DNA of 64,000 bases from Bacteroidaceae bacterium (GTDB lineage: Bacteria; Bacteroidota; Bacteroidia; Bacteroidales; Bacteroidaceae). Position numbers and translations under genes: made by a program. A model generated the notes under the pieces. It worked only from the letters and a program-made list of their open reading frames with translations. It had not been told where the DNA came from and did no database searches. The DNA lies in assembly GCA_017379075.1 (NCBI GenBank), contig JAFNXL010000012.1, positions 1 through 64,000 on the forward strand, read 5' to 3'. This document shows, piece by piece, positions 23,192-32,289 of the stretch. Positions within the stretch are counted from its first letter, which is position 1; each line of letters starts with the position of its first letter.

Positions 23192-23860
23192 TTACTGCCT
23201 CGACCCGAATATTTTGCTTCCAATGCGTACCAAGGTGCTTCCGTGGGCTATGGCAAGAGGGTAATCGTCGCTCATTCCCCATGAACATTCTGCAAAGTCG
23301 GTATTGTGCTTGAAATACCGGTCCTTGAGGGTGAGAAAAAGGGCATGCGCACGGACAAACTCTTCGGCAATCTGCTCCTCGTCGTCCACATTGCTTGCCA
23401 TGCACATGAGTCCGCTGATGGTTACCGAATTGTAAGCAAGATGGGCTCCGCTGTCAAGCAGATGCATGAGTTCTTCTATGGAGAAGCCGAACTTGGTCTC
23501 CTCGCGTGCAATATGGAGCTGGAGCAGGCAGGGTATCTTTCTGCCAATGCGGCTTGCCTGCTTGTCAATCTCGGCCAAAAGGCGCTCGCTGTCCACTGCA
23601 TGGATAAGACTGACGTATGGGGCAATGTACTTCACTTTGTTGGTTTGCAGATGCCCGATGAAGTGCCATTCAATGTCCTGCGGCAGAAGGGCTGCCTTGC
23701 GCTGAAGCTCCTGCACATGGCTTTCTCCAAAGATGCGCTGTCCTGCCTCATAGGCTTCCATGATGGCTTCGGCGGGGTGATATTTGGAAACAGCCACCAA
23801 CCGCGTCTGCGGCGGCAGCTGTGAGTGGATGGCCTTTATGGTTTCCTTTATGCCTGTCAT
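23192..23860 (-). CDS. YggS-family PLP homeostasis protein
   Basis: A 222-residue single-domain fold-III TIM barrel that binds pyridoxal phosphate without known enzymatic activity and is involved in vitamin B6 and amino-acid balance. The PLP lysine is Lys26 in LVAVSKYHP. Family landmarks ESHVQELQRK (about 46-55), WHFIGHLQTNKVKY (64-77), the HAVDSERLL block, and the C-terminal phosphate-binding CSWGMSDDYPLAIAHGSTLVRIGSKIFG (in pieces) are all intact. Its ATG overlaps the DUF4494 stop by 4 nt (ATGA), so the two genes are translationally coupled. Confidence 0.95.
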   Translation of the reverse strand: MTGIKETIKAIHSQLPPQTRLVAVSKYHPAEAIMEAYEAGQRIFGESHVQELQRKAALLPQDIEWHFIGHLQTNKVKYIAPYVSLIHAVDSERLLAEIDKQASRIGRKIPCLLQLHIAREETKFGFSIEELMHLLDSGAHLAYNSVTISGLMCMASNVDDEEQIAEEFVRAHALFLTLKDRYFKHNTDFAECSWGMSDDYPLAIAHGSTLVRIGSKIFGSRQ

Positions 23861-24309
23861 TGTTCCTGCGCGTCCTCTGCTGTTTTATAACGATAGACAT
23901 CCATGATGGCTGTTTCGGCCACAGAGACGATAACATAGTCGCCCAAAGTGCCTTCCATGGCCTTGTCGAGCGACTTGATGGCATCGCGGAGGTCAATGGC
24001 CTGCACCATCATCATCTGGTTGGTACGCTTCTCTGCTCCGGTCTTCTCGTCAAGGGTGATGAAGGCCACCTTGCACTTGAACCAGCGGTCGGCAAGTCCG
24101 TCGTTGCTCTCAAAGAGTTCTGCAATCTTGGCACGCTTGATGTCTGTGACCATATACTCGCCGCTCATAAAGGGTTCTATTTCCTCAAGGAAGCGTCGTT
24201 CTGCCTCGGTGAAGCTGAGTGCATCCACGAGATAGGCTTCTGTCACTTGCTTGATGAGACCGTTTTCCATGGTCTTGTCATATTTTACTTTACATTCGAA
24301 CCATTCCAT
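23857..24309 (-). CDS. DUF4494 protein
   Basis: A 150-residue protein of the DUF4494 family, a conserved Bacteroidales protein of unknown function. Landmarks: start MEWFECKVKYDKTMENG with a Cys near position 6, VTEAYLVDALSFTEAE (about 22-37), WFKCKVAFITLDEKTGAEKRTN (two similar CKV strands, 76-95) and a closing SVAETAIMDVYRY. The internal similarity FECKVKYDK / FKCKVAFIT suggests a duplicated beta unit. No signal peptide. It overlaps yggS by 4 nt and is 43 nt downstream of the YgiQ gene, so the three probably share a transcript. Confidence 0.85.
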   Translation of the reverse strand: MEWFECKVKYDKTMENGLIKQVTEAYLVDALSFTEAERRFLEEIEPFMSGEYMVTDIKRAKIAELFESNDGLADRWFKCKVAFITLDEKTGAEKRTNQMMMVQAIDLRDAIKSLDKAMEGTLGDYVIVSVAETAIMDVYRYKTAEDAQEQ

Positions 24310-24352
24310 AATTTTCTTTTCTTTCTTCTGTTTGTTATCTTAATACGGTGTG

Positions 24353-26251
24353 TTATTTCTTGAACAATCTGTCTGCCAAGTCCATGCGCCCCATTTGTCT
24401 GAGCCGCTGCATGATGCGCTTCTTCTCCTCGGGCTTGTACCAAAAGAAGAACATGCGCTGGTTCTGCTTCTCTGTGGGATTCTTGGCGCTGTAGAGGGGT
24501 TCCATGGTATAGGGGTGGAAACCCGTTGCCCATGTGACGGTGCTGACGGTCATGGGGGTTGGGGTGAAGTCCTGCACCTGTTCCAGATGGAAGTCGAGCT
24601 TTTTGGTCTCAATGGCCAATTCTGCCATATCGGCCTCTCGACAACCGGGATGGCTGCTGATGAAATAGGGGATTATCTGCTGGTTGAGCCTTTCCTTGCG
24701 GCAAATCTCATCAAAGATGCGCTTGAACTGGATGAACTGGCTGAAGGAGGGCTTGCGCATGACTTGCAGCACCGCATCGCTGGTGTGCTCTGGGGCCACC
24801 TTCAGGCGTCCGCTCACATGGTTTACAATCAGCTCTCGGATATAGCGCTGGTTGGCTTTGTTGATTTCGGCATCCTTGTAGTCGTGCAACAGCATATCAT
24901 AGCGCACTCCACTGCCAATGAAGCTCTTCTTAATGCCTGGAAGGGCATCCACAGCCTTGTATATGTCCAACAGCGGACGGGGGTCTGCATTGAGGTTGGG
25001 ACAGATGCGGGGATGGATGCAGCTGGGGCGCTTGCACTTGCCGCACAATTCCTGGTCGCGTCCCTTAATGGCATACATGTTGGCACTGGGGCCGCCAAGG
25101 TCGCTCAGATAGCCTTTGAAGTCGGGCATCTGACAAATCTTTTCCACCTCTTCAAGAATGCTTCTTTTGCTTCGGCTCACAATGAACTTGCCCTGATGTG
25201 CGCTGATGGTGCAGAAAGCACAGCCACCAAAGCAGCCGCGATGGAGATTGACGCTGAACTTTATCATTTCATAGGCAGGGATGCGCTTGCCCTTGTATTT
25301 GGGATGGGGCAGACGTGTATAGGGAAGGTCAAAGGAGTGGTCGAGCTGTTCTTGTGTGAGAGGCGGATAGGGGGGATTCACCACAGCCCAATCCTTGCCA
25401 TGTTTCTGCAACAGGCGGCGGGCATGGATGCGGTTGCTCTCTTCCTCAATGTGGCGGAAGTTCTCAGCATGCAGCTTGCCGTTCCTTACACTATCTTCAA
25501 AGGAGTGCAGCACAATGTCCTCCTCGCTGATGTGGCCTGGAATCTCATGCTCGCTATAGAGGGATACGGTCTGTGGAATCTGCCTTGTGTGCTGCACGGC
25601 ATCGCGGAAGCAGGCAGTGGTGATGCAGGGTTCTCCGTTCTCATCATAATGGAGCAGAGGATGCGAGGTCTGTATGGCTTCCTGTAAACTACGGCACAAC
25701 TCAAGCGTGGGCATTTCTCCCATTCCATAGATTATCATGTCCGCTCCGCTCTCCACCAATATGCTGGGCTTGTACTGCTCTTTCCAATAGTCATAATGGG
25801 TGAGACGGCGCAAGCTGGCCTCAATGCCTCCCAATACCACTGGCACATCGGGATAGAGTTCCTTCAGAATGCGGGTATAGACAATGGTGGGGTATTCGGG
25901 ACGCATATCATGACGGCCATCAGGACTATAGGCATCCTCGCTTCTCAGACGTCGGGCAGCAGTGTACTTGTTCACCATGCTGTCCATGCAACCCGGTGCA
26001 ATGCCAAACCAAAGACGGGGCCGGCCAAGACGTTTGAAGTCGCGGTAGTCTCCATGCCAAGATGGTTGTGGCACAATGCAGACCCTCAGTCCTTCCGCTT
26101 CAAGCAGACGTCCAATGACGGCAGCACCAAAGCTGGGATGGTCCACATAGGCATCGGCACTGAAGAGAATGACATCCGCACAGTCCCATCCGCGAAGGTC
26201 CATCTCCTTGCGCGTTGTGGGCAGCCAGTCTGAAAGTTTGGGTAATGACAT
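24353..26251 (-). CDS. YgiQ family radical SAM protein
   Basis: A 632-residue radical SAM protein (UPF0313/YgiQ). The [4Fe-4S] motif is CFGGCAFC with Cys340, Cys344 and Cys347, in the context LHRGCFGGCAFCTISAHQG. An N-terminal cobalamin-binding-like Rossmann region (1-170, DVILFSADAYVDHPSFG) precedes it. Three further cysteines in LCGKCKRPSCIHPRICP lie in the family-specific segment and may bind a second cluster. Its reaction is unknown. It lies between a small helical protein gene and DUF4494, all on the same strand. Confidence 0.93.
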   Translation of the reverse strand: MSLPKLSDWLPTTRKEMDLRGWDCADVILFSADAYVDHPSFGAAVIGRLLEAEGLRVCIVPQPSWHGDYRDFKRLGRPRLWFGIAPGCMDSMVNKYTAARRLRSEDAYSPDGRHDMRPEYPTIVYTRILKELYPDVPVVLGGIEASLRRLTHYDYWKEQYKPSILVESGADMIIYGMGEMPTLELCRSLQEAIQTSHPLLHYDENGEPCITTACFRDAVQHTRQIPQTVSLYSEHEIPGHISEEDIVLHSFEDSVRNGKLHAENFRHIEEESNRIHARRLLQKHGKDWAVVNPPYPPLTQEQLDHSFDLPYTRLPHPKYKGKRIPAYEMIKFSVNLHRGCFGGCAFCTISAHQGKFIVSRSKRSILEEVEKICQMPDFKGYLSDLGGPSANMYAIKGRDQELCGKCKRPSCIHPRICPNLNADPRPLLDIYKAVDALPGIKKSFIGSGVRYDMLLHDYKDAEINKANQRYIRELIVNHVSGRLKVAPEHTSDAVLQVMRKPSFSQFIQFKRIFDEICRKERLNQQIIPYFISSHPGCREADMAELAIETKKLDFHLEQVQDFTPTPMTVSTVTWATGFHPYTMEPLYSAKNPTEKQNQRMFFFWYKPEEKKRIMQRLRQMGRMDLADRLFKK

Positions 26252-26289
26252 ATTCTAATAATAGAAAATGGGCAGGAATCTTATCAGGG

Positions 26290-26613
26290 TTATTCTTCTG
26301 TCTCAGCTTCAATAGCCTCGTGCTGAAGCTTCTCCCAATCAATGTAGAGCAGGATGAGCTGATGCAGGCCAAAGGCTTTCATGTTCTTGTGGAAAATGAC
26401 ATTGCTGCAAAAGTCCACAAGCTGTGCATCGTTGTGGTTGCTGTCAAGAAGCGACTTGATGTTGAGGCGGAGCTTCTCCAAAACTTCTTCACTGACAATA
26501 CCATTGCTGTCAAGCAAATCGGTAAGCAGGCTATAACGCGCAATGGTCTGAAGGTGTGACTCGGTTATCATCATCACGCGCGAACCTTTTATATTACATA
26601 TTATCTGAAACAT
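26290..26613 (-). CDS. Small helical hypothetical protein
   Basis: Up to 107 residues; the start is uncertain. The frame begins at 26613, but the double Met at 26574/26571 (MMITESHLQTIARYSLL) looks like a more natural start, giving about 94 residues. The body is alpha-helical (LLTDLLDSNGIVSEEVLEKLRLNIKSLL in pieces) and ends in an acidic EAETEE. No signal or membrane segment and no family I recognise. It lies 18 nt after the secreted amidase-like gene and 38 nt before the YgiQ gene on the same strand. Confidence 0.6.
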   Translation of the reverse strand: MFQIICNIKGSRVMMITESHLQTIARYSLLTDLLDSNGIVSEEVLEKLRLNIKSLLDSNHNDAQLVDFCSNVIFHKNMKAFGLHQLILLYIDWEKLQHEAIEAETEE

Positions 26614-26631
26614 GTCTTTATGATTTTATGG

Positions 26632-29556
26632 TTATCTGTTCAACAAGAATTGTGCCGCGGCATAGAAAATGCTGCGTCTCACCTGTGCATCGATGATGCT
26701 TTCCAAGGGGAATCCGAATGCAAGGCTATGGTAGTCGTTTCCTTGATAGGCTACGGCAGCAGACTGTCCCACGGGACGATAGGCCATGGTGGGGAAGGCT
26801 CCTTCAACGGGTGAAATGATGTCCATCTGGGGTACAGGATAGCCAATCTCATTCATTCCGCCAAAGACGGTAAGCTCGGTGTTCATGCCGGTAATGGTAG
26901 TGATGCTGTCGTTGGGCTGAATGCCTGTGAGCTGGTACTTGAAGATGTCGGCAGTGAACTGTTGCTCTTGGGGTGCCATCATGTCCGAACCGATGTAGGC
27001 TCCACTCACCATCACATTGCCACCGGAAAGGGTGAACTGGGTGAGTGCCTGCTGCAAGGCGGGTGTGAAGGTCTTGTACAGGCGGCTGCTGTATCCGTCT
27101 ACCTTCTGCACGCCCATGATGACATCCATCATCTGGTATTGTGTCACGGGCACTCGTTCTATGGCAGAGGAACTGCAAGAACCCACATTGCAGCGCAAAG
27201 TGCTGCAGATGTCATTGGCATGGAGACTGGTGAAATCATGGGTGTTTCCGGCCACAATGACTCCTTCCAACTCTTCACTGCTCTCACCCATATCCTTACC
27301 GATGCGTGTGATGTCAAAGTTGAATTGCGCACCGCAATAACCGGGCATCTTGTTGTCCACCACACCAGGGTCTTGGTATATGTCGAATCCCTGCATTTCG
27401 GGTGTGTCAATGGGTTGGGGGCCAGCCACACGCTGGAATCCGTTTACCACAAGTATTCTGGGGGCATCGTTACCCATAGACTGTGCGCATACTTCCTCAC
27501 TCATCATGCTGCAACCTCCCGAATTCAGTGCGGCAACCTTGAAATAGTGCATCTGTTCGGGCTGAAGGTCAATGGTGACACTGGTTTTACCGTTAACCAC
27601 AGTGCCGTTATCATAGCCCTCGTTTCCAATTCGGGTATAGATGATATAGGATTCTGGGTCTGCACTGGGGTCATGAGGGTCGTAAGTGGGTGTCCAACTC
27701 AGCTCAACACGGTTGTTGATAGGGTCAACATGTGCTGCCAAATCTGCCACAGGAAGGGGCTGGGTGGCTGCCTTGTCGAGTTTGTACACCTCGGAGATAT
27801 ACTGAAGTATTCCTTTATAGATTGCACGCGCCATTACGAACTTGAAATAAGGGTCGTGGCCTCTGTAAAGGTCCCAGAAGTTCTGATGGCTAAGGGTTTC
27901 GAGGATGATGCCCGGAATCAGTGGCTCACGGCTTTCGCCATAGTTTTTGTCATACATCTGACGGCGGGTCCATTGTCCGAAGTTGATGTCCATGTCCTGC
28001 TTGATGTGTGTCATCACCATGTCCACAAGGTCTCGGCTGGTCAGTCGGCTCAAACCGGCTCCTGTTACACCATTGTTCCATTCTGTGGTGTAGATGCCAA
28101 GTGTGCCAATGTGAGAGTGGTCTGGACGGAAGCCAGCATCACTGTGCACGCCCATACTGAACTCAAGAGGCACAGAAAGACCGCTATCGCCAGGGAGATA
28201 GACACTTCCACGAGCCACATAGTTGGCAAACAAGGGTCGGCCCTTGATGTCATCGCTATAGTCATCTCCGCTCTCAAAGGGAGAATAAATGTGATATGGC
28301 ACGCCAGCCCATTGGGCATAATAACGGCTTCCTTCAAGACAACGGGGCATTCCACTGCCTGTACCACTTGTCATACCGGGAGACATGCGGGCCACATTGC
28401 CCATACCACCTCCAAAACGGACACAATCCGCTGTGATGACACCGCGGTAATTGCTTTGGTTGCTCAGCATCACACAGTTGTCATAAGGGTTGTCAAGCGC
28501 AAAATCAAACGTACCAAGATAGACCCAAGTGCCGCCACCCATTTGTTGGTTTACGCGGAAAGTGGTGTTGATACCTTTGTGACGGACAATGTATGTGGCA
28601 TCGCTTACGCTGTTGGGCAAGGTCTTGTAGGAAACATATACGGCATATTCGCCCTCTTGCTGCATCTGCGGGAACCATGAGATGGTGCTGAGCTCACGTT
28701 TGCCAGACTGTGCCTCCACCATTCTTGCCGTACCGTCCTCAAAGGGTGATTCATGGTCGAAGTACCAGTCGCGTACATGGGCAAAACCCATTCCGGCATC
28801 GGTCCACTCATATTTGCCATTCTGTTCGGCATAGGTGCCGTTCTTCTGGGGGGTATCGTTGTCCACCAACACTTCATGCTTTTGCCAGTCGCGTTCACGG
28901 GTGGTGAATACCACGGCTCCTGCATTTTCAAGCATGGGAATGAGGTAGGGGACCACTATGGTCTGTGTAAAAAGGTCTTCAATGGTGCAGAAAAGATGGG
29001 GGCGCTGCCACTCCCATTTCTTTTTTCCCACGTGATAGAATTTTCCGTGGCTCGCCCAAACGCACAAATGACGGCCCTGAAGTCCGTTCTCAATCTTGTA
29101 TGGAAGACTCATCGGTGTTACCCATGGATTTCCTTTAAAAAGTCGTTTCTTGGGATAGAAGCGCATTGAGTCGGACTTCTCTTCCCACATGGATATGGGA
29201 ACGAGATTCTGAATAGGGTAGCCCTTGGCATAAATCATGAGCTGCCATGAGTTGTAGGGTTCGGGCAACTGCTGCATCACCTCCTGATAAATCTGGCTGA
29301 CCAGTTCCGGGGTGAAAGGCTGTCCGCCAAAACTTTCGCTCACGAAGATGGAAAGCATGGGTATGGAAGGGTCAAGGACAATATCCTTAACCGTTATCTT
29401 GTCTTTGCTTGTATAGTTGGGGTTTACGTAGTTCTTGAAGTATTCTGTAAGCTGGATTTTCAGTTTTTTGTTCTGTGCCTGTGCATAGCCAGAGGCAACA
29501 CTGAAGCCACACAACAGCACAGCAATAAGAATACGTAATCTTATATTTCTAAACAT
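26632..29556 (-). CDS. Secreted multidomain protein, golvesin-like and amidase-like domains with FN3 (xanthan lyase-like annotation class)
   Basis: A 974-residue exported protein with a cleavable signal (to about GYAQAQ, 26). An N-terminal region of about 300 residues is followed by a golvesin C-terminal-like beta domain (about 300-400: YAVYVSYKTLPNSVSDATYIV, GGTWVYLGTF). A zinc-amidase-like segment with SMGVHSDAG and the LETLSHQN motif (His and Glu, as in amidase_3) comes next, then a fibronectin type III domain (about 625-710) and a C-terminal flavodoxin-like or glutaminase-like domain. An earlier CVWASHGKFYH could supply the first zinc histidine. Its position fits a periplasmic or surface peptidoglycan- or glycan-acting protein; the substrate is unproven. 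Confidence 0.75.
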   Translation of the reverse strand: MFRNIRLRILIAVLLCGFSVASGYAQAQNKKLKIQLTEYFKNYVNPNYTSKDKITVKDIVLDPSIPMLSIFVSESFGGQPFTPELVSQIYQEVMQQLPEPYNSWQLMIYAKGYPIQNLVPISMWEEKSDSMRFYPKKRLFKGNPWVTPMSLPYKIENGLQGRHLCVWASHGKFYHVGKKKWEWQRPHLFCTIEDLFTQTIVVPYLIPMLENAGAVVFTTRERDWQKHEVLVDNDTPQKNGTYAEQNGKYEWTDAGMGFAHVRDWYFDHESPFEDGTARMVEAQSGKRELSTISWFPQMQQEGEYAVYVSYKTLPNSVSDATYIVRHKGINTTFRVNQQMGGGTWVYLGTFDFALDNPYDNCVMLSNQSNYRGVITADCVRFGGGMGNVARMSPGMTSGTGSGMPRCLEGSRYYAQWAGVPYHIYSPFESGDDYSDDIKGRPLFANYVARGSVYLPGDSGLSVPLEFSMGVHSDAGFRPDHSHIGTLGIYTTEWNNGVTGAGLSRLTSRDLVDMVMTHIKQDMDINFGQWTRRQMYDKNYGESREPLIPGIILETLSHQNFWDLYRGHDPYFKFVMARAIYKGILQYISEVYKLDKAATQPLPVADLAAHVDPINNRVELSWTPTYDPHDPSADPESYIIYTRIGNEGYDNGTVVNGKTSVTIDLQPEQMHYFKVAALNSGGCSMMSEEVCAQSMGNDAPRILVVNGFQRVAGPQPIDTPEMQGFDIYQDPGVVDNKMPGYCGAQFNFDITRIGKDMGESSEELEGVIVAGNTHDFTSLHANDICSTLRCNVGSCSSSAIERVPVTQYQMMDVIMGVQKVDGYSSRLYKTFTPALQQALTQFTLSGGNVMVSGAYIGSDMMAPQEQQFTADIFKYQLTGIQPNDSITTITGMNTELTVFGGMNEIGYPVPQMDIISPVEGAFPTMAYRPVGQSAAVAYQGNDYHSLAFGFPLESIIDAQVRRSIFYAAAQFLLNR

Positions 29557-29570
29557 TTTACAACAATTTG

Positions 29571-30116
29571 TTAAATGGCAAATTTATGGGGATGTTTGCC
29601 TTTAAACTGTGAATAATACGCTTTTATCTCGGCCATTTCCTTCTCAATGTCTCCCGTAGGTTTCAATGTACGATGGCAGACAATGCGTTTGTGTTCAAAA
29701 TCAAGCGCACAGAGCAGGACAGGAATGTCAGCCTTGAGCGCAATGTAATAGAATCCTTTCTTCCAATCTGGGTTGGCACTTCGTGTGCCTTCTGGCGTAA
29801 TGCAGATGCGGAAATGGGGCAGTTGTTTGGCTTGACTGGCAATGGCATCGGTGGTTTTCATCTGTTTGTTCCTGTATACGGGAATACCTCCAATTGAACG
29901 CATAAAAATGCCCATTGGCCAGAAGAACCACTCCTTCTTAATGAGGAAGTTGCAATGGAAATCCTCGGCATAGCTATAGAGCAGACCGATGATGAAGTCC
30001 CAGTTGCTGGTGTGGGGAGCCAGTGCCAAAATGAATTTATTGGGCTTCTCAACAGTGAAATCTGAAGAAAAGCCCATCCAGGAATACAATATCGTTCGAC
30101 AGATACTCTTTATCAT
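29571..30116 (-). CDS. 1-acyl-glycerol-3-phosphate acyltransferase-like protein (PlsC family)
   Basis: A 181-residue acyltransferase. The catalytic block is HTSNWDF (an HX4D motif), with GGIPVYRNKQ (acceptor/phosphate site) and ITPEGTRSANPDWKKGFYYIA (the EGTR motif). It lacks long membrane anchors, apart from a short hydrophobic N-terminus. It is at the short end of the family, close to the Bacteroidetes type that acylates lysophospholipid or glycine-lipid-type acceptors; the acceptor is not determinable here. Its ATG overlaps the stop of the small upstream gene by 4 nt. Confidence 0.85.
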   Translation of the reverse strand: MIKSICRTILYSWMGFSSDFTVEKPNKFILALAPHTSNWDFIIGLLYSYAEDFHCNFLIKKEWFFWPMGIFMRSIGGIPVYRNKQMKTTDAIASQAKQLPHFRICITPEGTRSANPDWKKGFYYIALKADIPVLLCALDFEHKRIVCHRTLKPTGDIEKEMAEIKAYYSQFKGKHPHKFAI

Positions 30117-30379
30117 GCCAGATTTTTGATTTGCTCTGTGATTTCCTCCACTCTTGTCAGGAAATCTGTTCTTAATTTCTTGAAATATTTCTTTGCATAT
30201 CGCTTGTCGGGGTGAGAAACCCTTGCAAGCATTTCAGACTGCAAAATGAGTATATTGTCTATCACATTCTCCGCGTCAACCACGTTTGCGGGTTGCTCGC
30301 AATGAATAATCCACAGGCATTCTGCAATGAGTTCCTGCACCAGATAATTCATGTTCTTTTTTAATGCTCGTCTGTTCAT
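30113..30379 (-). CDS. Small helical hypothetical protein
   Basis: 88 residues, predicted almost all alpha-helical, basic at the C-terminus (KRYAKKYFKKLRTDF). Begins MNRRALKKNMNYLVQEL; the second Met at residue 10 is an alternative start. No recognised family. It overlaps the acyltransferase gene by 4 nt and a minus-strand TAATTTTG box is at 30417-30410, so it leads that small transcript. Confidence 0.65.
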   Translation of the reverse strand: MNRRALKKNMNYLVQELIAECLWIIHCEQPANVVDAENVIDNILILQSEMLARVSHPDKRYAKKYFKKLRTDFLTRVEEITEQIKNLA

Positions 30380-30488
30380 AATTCTATCATGCTAAAATTG
30401 AAAGTTCTTCAAAATTATGCAAAGTTTTCTAACTATGCAACATTTACCACCAAAAAGTGTCAGTAGACATGATTTTTTTGCAGAATTG

Positions 30489-30520
30489 TTTCTATATGTC
30501 TCCACAAATCCGTAAATTTG
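30489..30520 (+). promoter_or_regulatory. Promoter of the PPi-phosphofructokinase gene
   Basis: TAAATTTG at 30513-30520 preceded by TTTC (30489-30492) at 20-nt spacing, so the -33 is one base off consensus. The 5' leader to the ATG at 30584 is about 57 nt and A/T-rich. Confidence 0.6.
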
Positions 30521-30583
30521 CCATAGTTTTTAACAAAGCATTAGATTTTAATATTTATAATTCAAATTTTTTAACGACAATTT

Positions 30584-32230
30584 ATGAAAAAGAGCGCATT
30601 GCAAATTGCCCGTGCTGCCTATCAGCCCAAGCTGCCCAAAGCACTGCAGGGTACAGTGGTTGCCAAAGAAGGTGCCGCTACTCAGAGTGTAGGAAACCAG
30701 GATGAAATCAAGGCTATGTTCCCCAACACCTATGGTATGCCCGTTATCACATTTGAGGAAGGCGAAGCTCCCCAGATGGAAGCCATCAACGTGGGTATCA
30801 TCCTTTCTGGTGGTCAGGCTCCTGGCGGTCACAATGTAATCAGTGGCCTTTATGACGGTGTGAAGACCCTGAACCCCAACAGCAAGCTGTACGGTTTCTT
30901 GATGGGCCCCGGCGGTTTGGTTGACCACAAATACGTTGAGTTCACAGATGAATTCATCGACGAGTACCGCAACACCGGTGGTTTTGACATCATCGGTTCT
31001 GGCCGTACAAAGCTGGAGAAGGAAGCTCAGTTTGAAAGCGGAATCGAAATTCTGCGCGAACTGGGTATCAAGGCGCTGGTAATCATCGGTGGTGACGACT
31101 CAAACACCAACGCTTGCGTTTTGGCCGAGTACTATGCCGCCAAGAACTATGGCGTACAGGTAATCGGATGCCCCAAGACCATCGACGGTGACCTCAAGAA
31201 CGAGCAGATTGAAACCAGCTTCGGTTTCGATACTGCCTGCAAGACCTATAGCGAACTCATCGGTAACATCCAGCGCGACTGCAACAGTGCACGCAAGTAC
31301 TGGCACTTCATCAAGCTTATGGGACGCTCTGCTTCTCACATTGCTTTGGAATGCGCACTCCAAACCCAGCCCAACGCCTGTCTGATTTCTGAAGAAGTTG
31401 AGCAGAAGGAAATGTCTCTGAACGACGTGGTTACCTACCTCGCACAGATTGTAGCAGACCGTGCCAAGGATGGAAACAACTTCGGTACCGTACTCATCCC
31501 CGAAGGTCTCATCGAATTCATTCCCGCTATCAAGAAGCTCATCGCCGAGCTGAATGAAGTACTCACAGACCCCGAAACTGGCGAGTCTCGCGAATTTGCA
31601 AGCGCAGAAGAGCAGATCAGCTTCGTTAAGGGCAACATTGCAGCAGACAACCTGGCTGTATTGGAGTCTCTTCCCGCAGACGTTGCACGCCAGCTCTGCC
31701 TGGACCGCGACCCCCACGGAAACGTACAGGTATCCCTCATCGAGACCGAAAAGCTGCTCAGCCGCATGGTTGCAGACAAGTTGGCAGAATGGAAGGAAGC
31801 AGGCAAGTACAACGGAAAGTTCTCTGCACAGCACCACTTCTTCGGCTACGAAGGACGTTGCGCAGCCCCCTCAAACTATGATGCAGACTACTGCTACAGC
31901 CTCGGCTTCAACGCCAGCCGTCTGATTGCAAATGGCAAGACCGGTTACATGTCAATCATCAAGAACACAACCGCTCCCGCAGCCGAATGGATTGCCGGTG
32001 GTGTGCCCATCACAATGATGATGAATATGGAACGTCGCAATGGTGCCATGAAGCCCGTTATCAGAAAAGCCCTCGTTGAGCTGGAAGGCGCTCCCTTCAA
32101 GTTCTTCGCCGCTCACCGTGAAGAATGGGCCAAGAACACCGCTTACGTCTATCCCGGCCCCATCCAGTACTGGGGACCCTCAGAAGTATGCGACCAGTGC
32201 ACAAAGACCCTCGCATTGGAACAGAACTGA
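30584..32230 (+). CDS. pfp: Diphosphate--fructose-6-phosphate 1-phosphotransferase (PPi-PFK)
   Basis: Reversible glycolytic/gluconeogenic enzyme that uses pyrophosphate instead of ATP to phosphorylate fructose 6-phosphate. 548 residues, the long PFP class. The phosphoryl-donor loop is GGDDSNT at 169-175; Asp172 takes the place of Gly in ATP-using enzymes, which marks PPi use. PKTIDGDL has the catalytic Asp201. MGRSASHIALECALQTQPN (substrate-binding loop) follows. High use of favoured codons and an own promoter and terminator suggest strong expression. PPi-dependent glycolysis is common in Bacteroidales. Confidence 0.95.
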   Translation: MKKSALQIARAAYQPKLPKALQGTVVAKEGAATQSVGNQDEIKAMFPNTYGMPVITFEEGEAPQMEAINVGIILSGGQAPGGHNVISGLYDGVKTLNPNSKLYGFLMGPGGLVDHKYVEFTDEFIDEYRNTGGFDIIGSGRTKLEKEAQFESGIEILRELGIKALVIIGGDDSNTNACVLAEYYAAKNYGVQVIGCPKTIDGDLKNEQIETSFGFDTACKTYSELIGNIQRDCNSARKYWHFIKLMGRSASHIALECALQTQPNACLISEEVEQKEMSLNDVVTYLAQIVADRAKDGNNFGTVLIPEGLIEFIPAIKKLIAELNEVLTDPETGESREFASAEEQISFVKGNIAADNLAVLESLPADVARQLCLDRDPHGNVQVSLIETEKLLSRMVADKLAEWKEAGKYNGKFSAQHHFFGYEGRCAAPSNYDADYCYSLGFNASRLIANGKTGYMSIIKNTTAPAAEWIAGGVPITMMMNMERRNGAMKPVIRKALVELEGAPFKFFAAHREEWAKNTAYVYPGPIQYWGPSEVCDQCTKTLALEQN

Positions 32231-32250
32231 TTATTCTATCTATAACCATA

Positions 32251-32280
32251 TGTGCCGGAGCATTTCCGGCACATATCTTT
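32251..32280 (+). terminator. Intrinsic terminator after pfp
   Basis: TGTGCCGGA (32251-32259) pairs with TCCGGCACA (32265-32273), 5-nt loop, followed by a T-rich tail at 32274-32282. Confidence 0.82.
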
Positions 32281-32289
32281 TATTGACAG

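Noticed and set aside
24350..25687. Plus-strand ORF of 445 codons
   Set aside because: Antisense to the YgiQ gene with intact radical SAM cysteines on the minus strand.
26962..28680. Plus-strand ORF of 572 codons
   Set aside because: It is antisense to the complete exported amidase-like gene (26632-29556), has no promoter or family features, and is His/Ile/Thr-rich as expected for a shadow frame.
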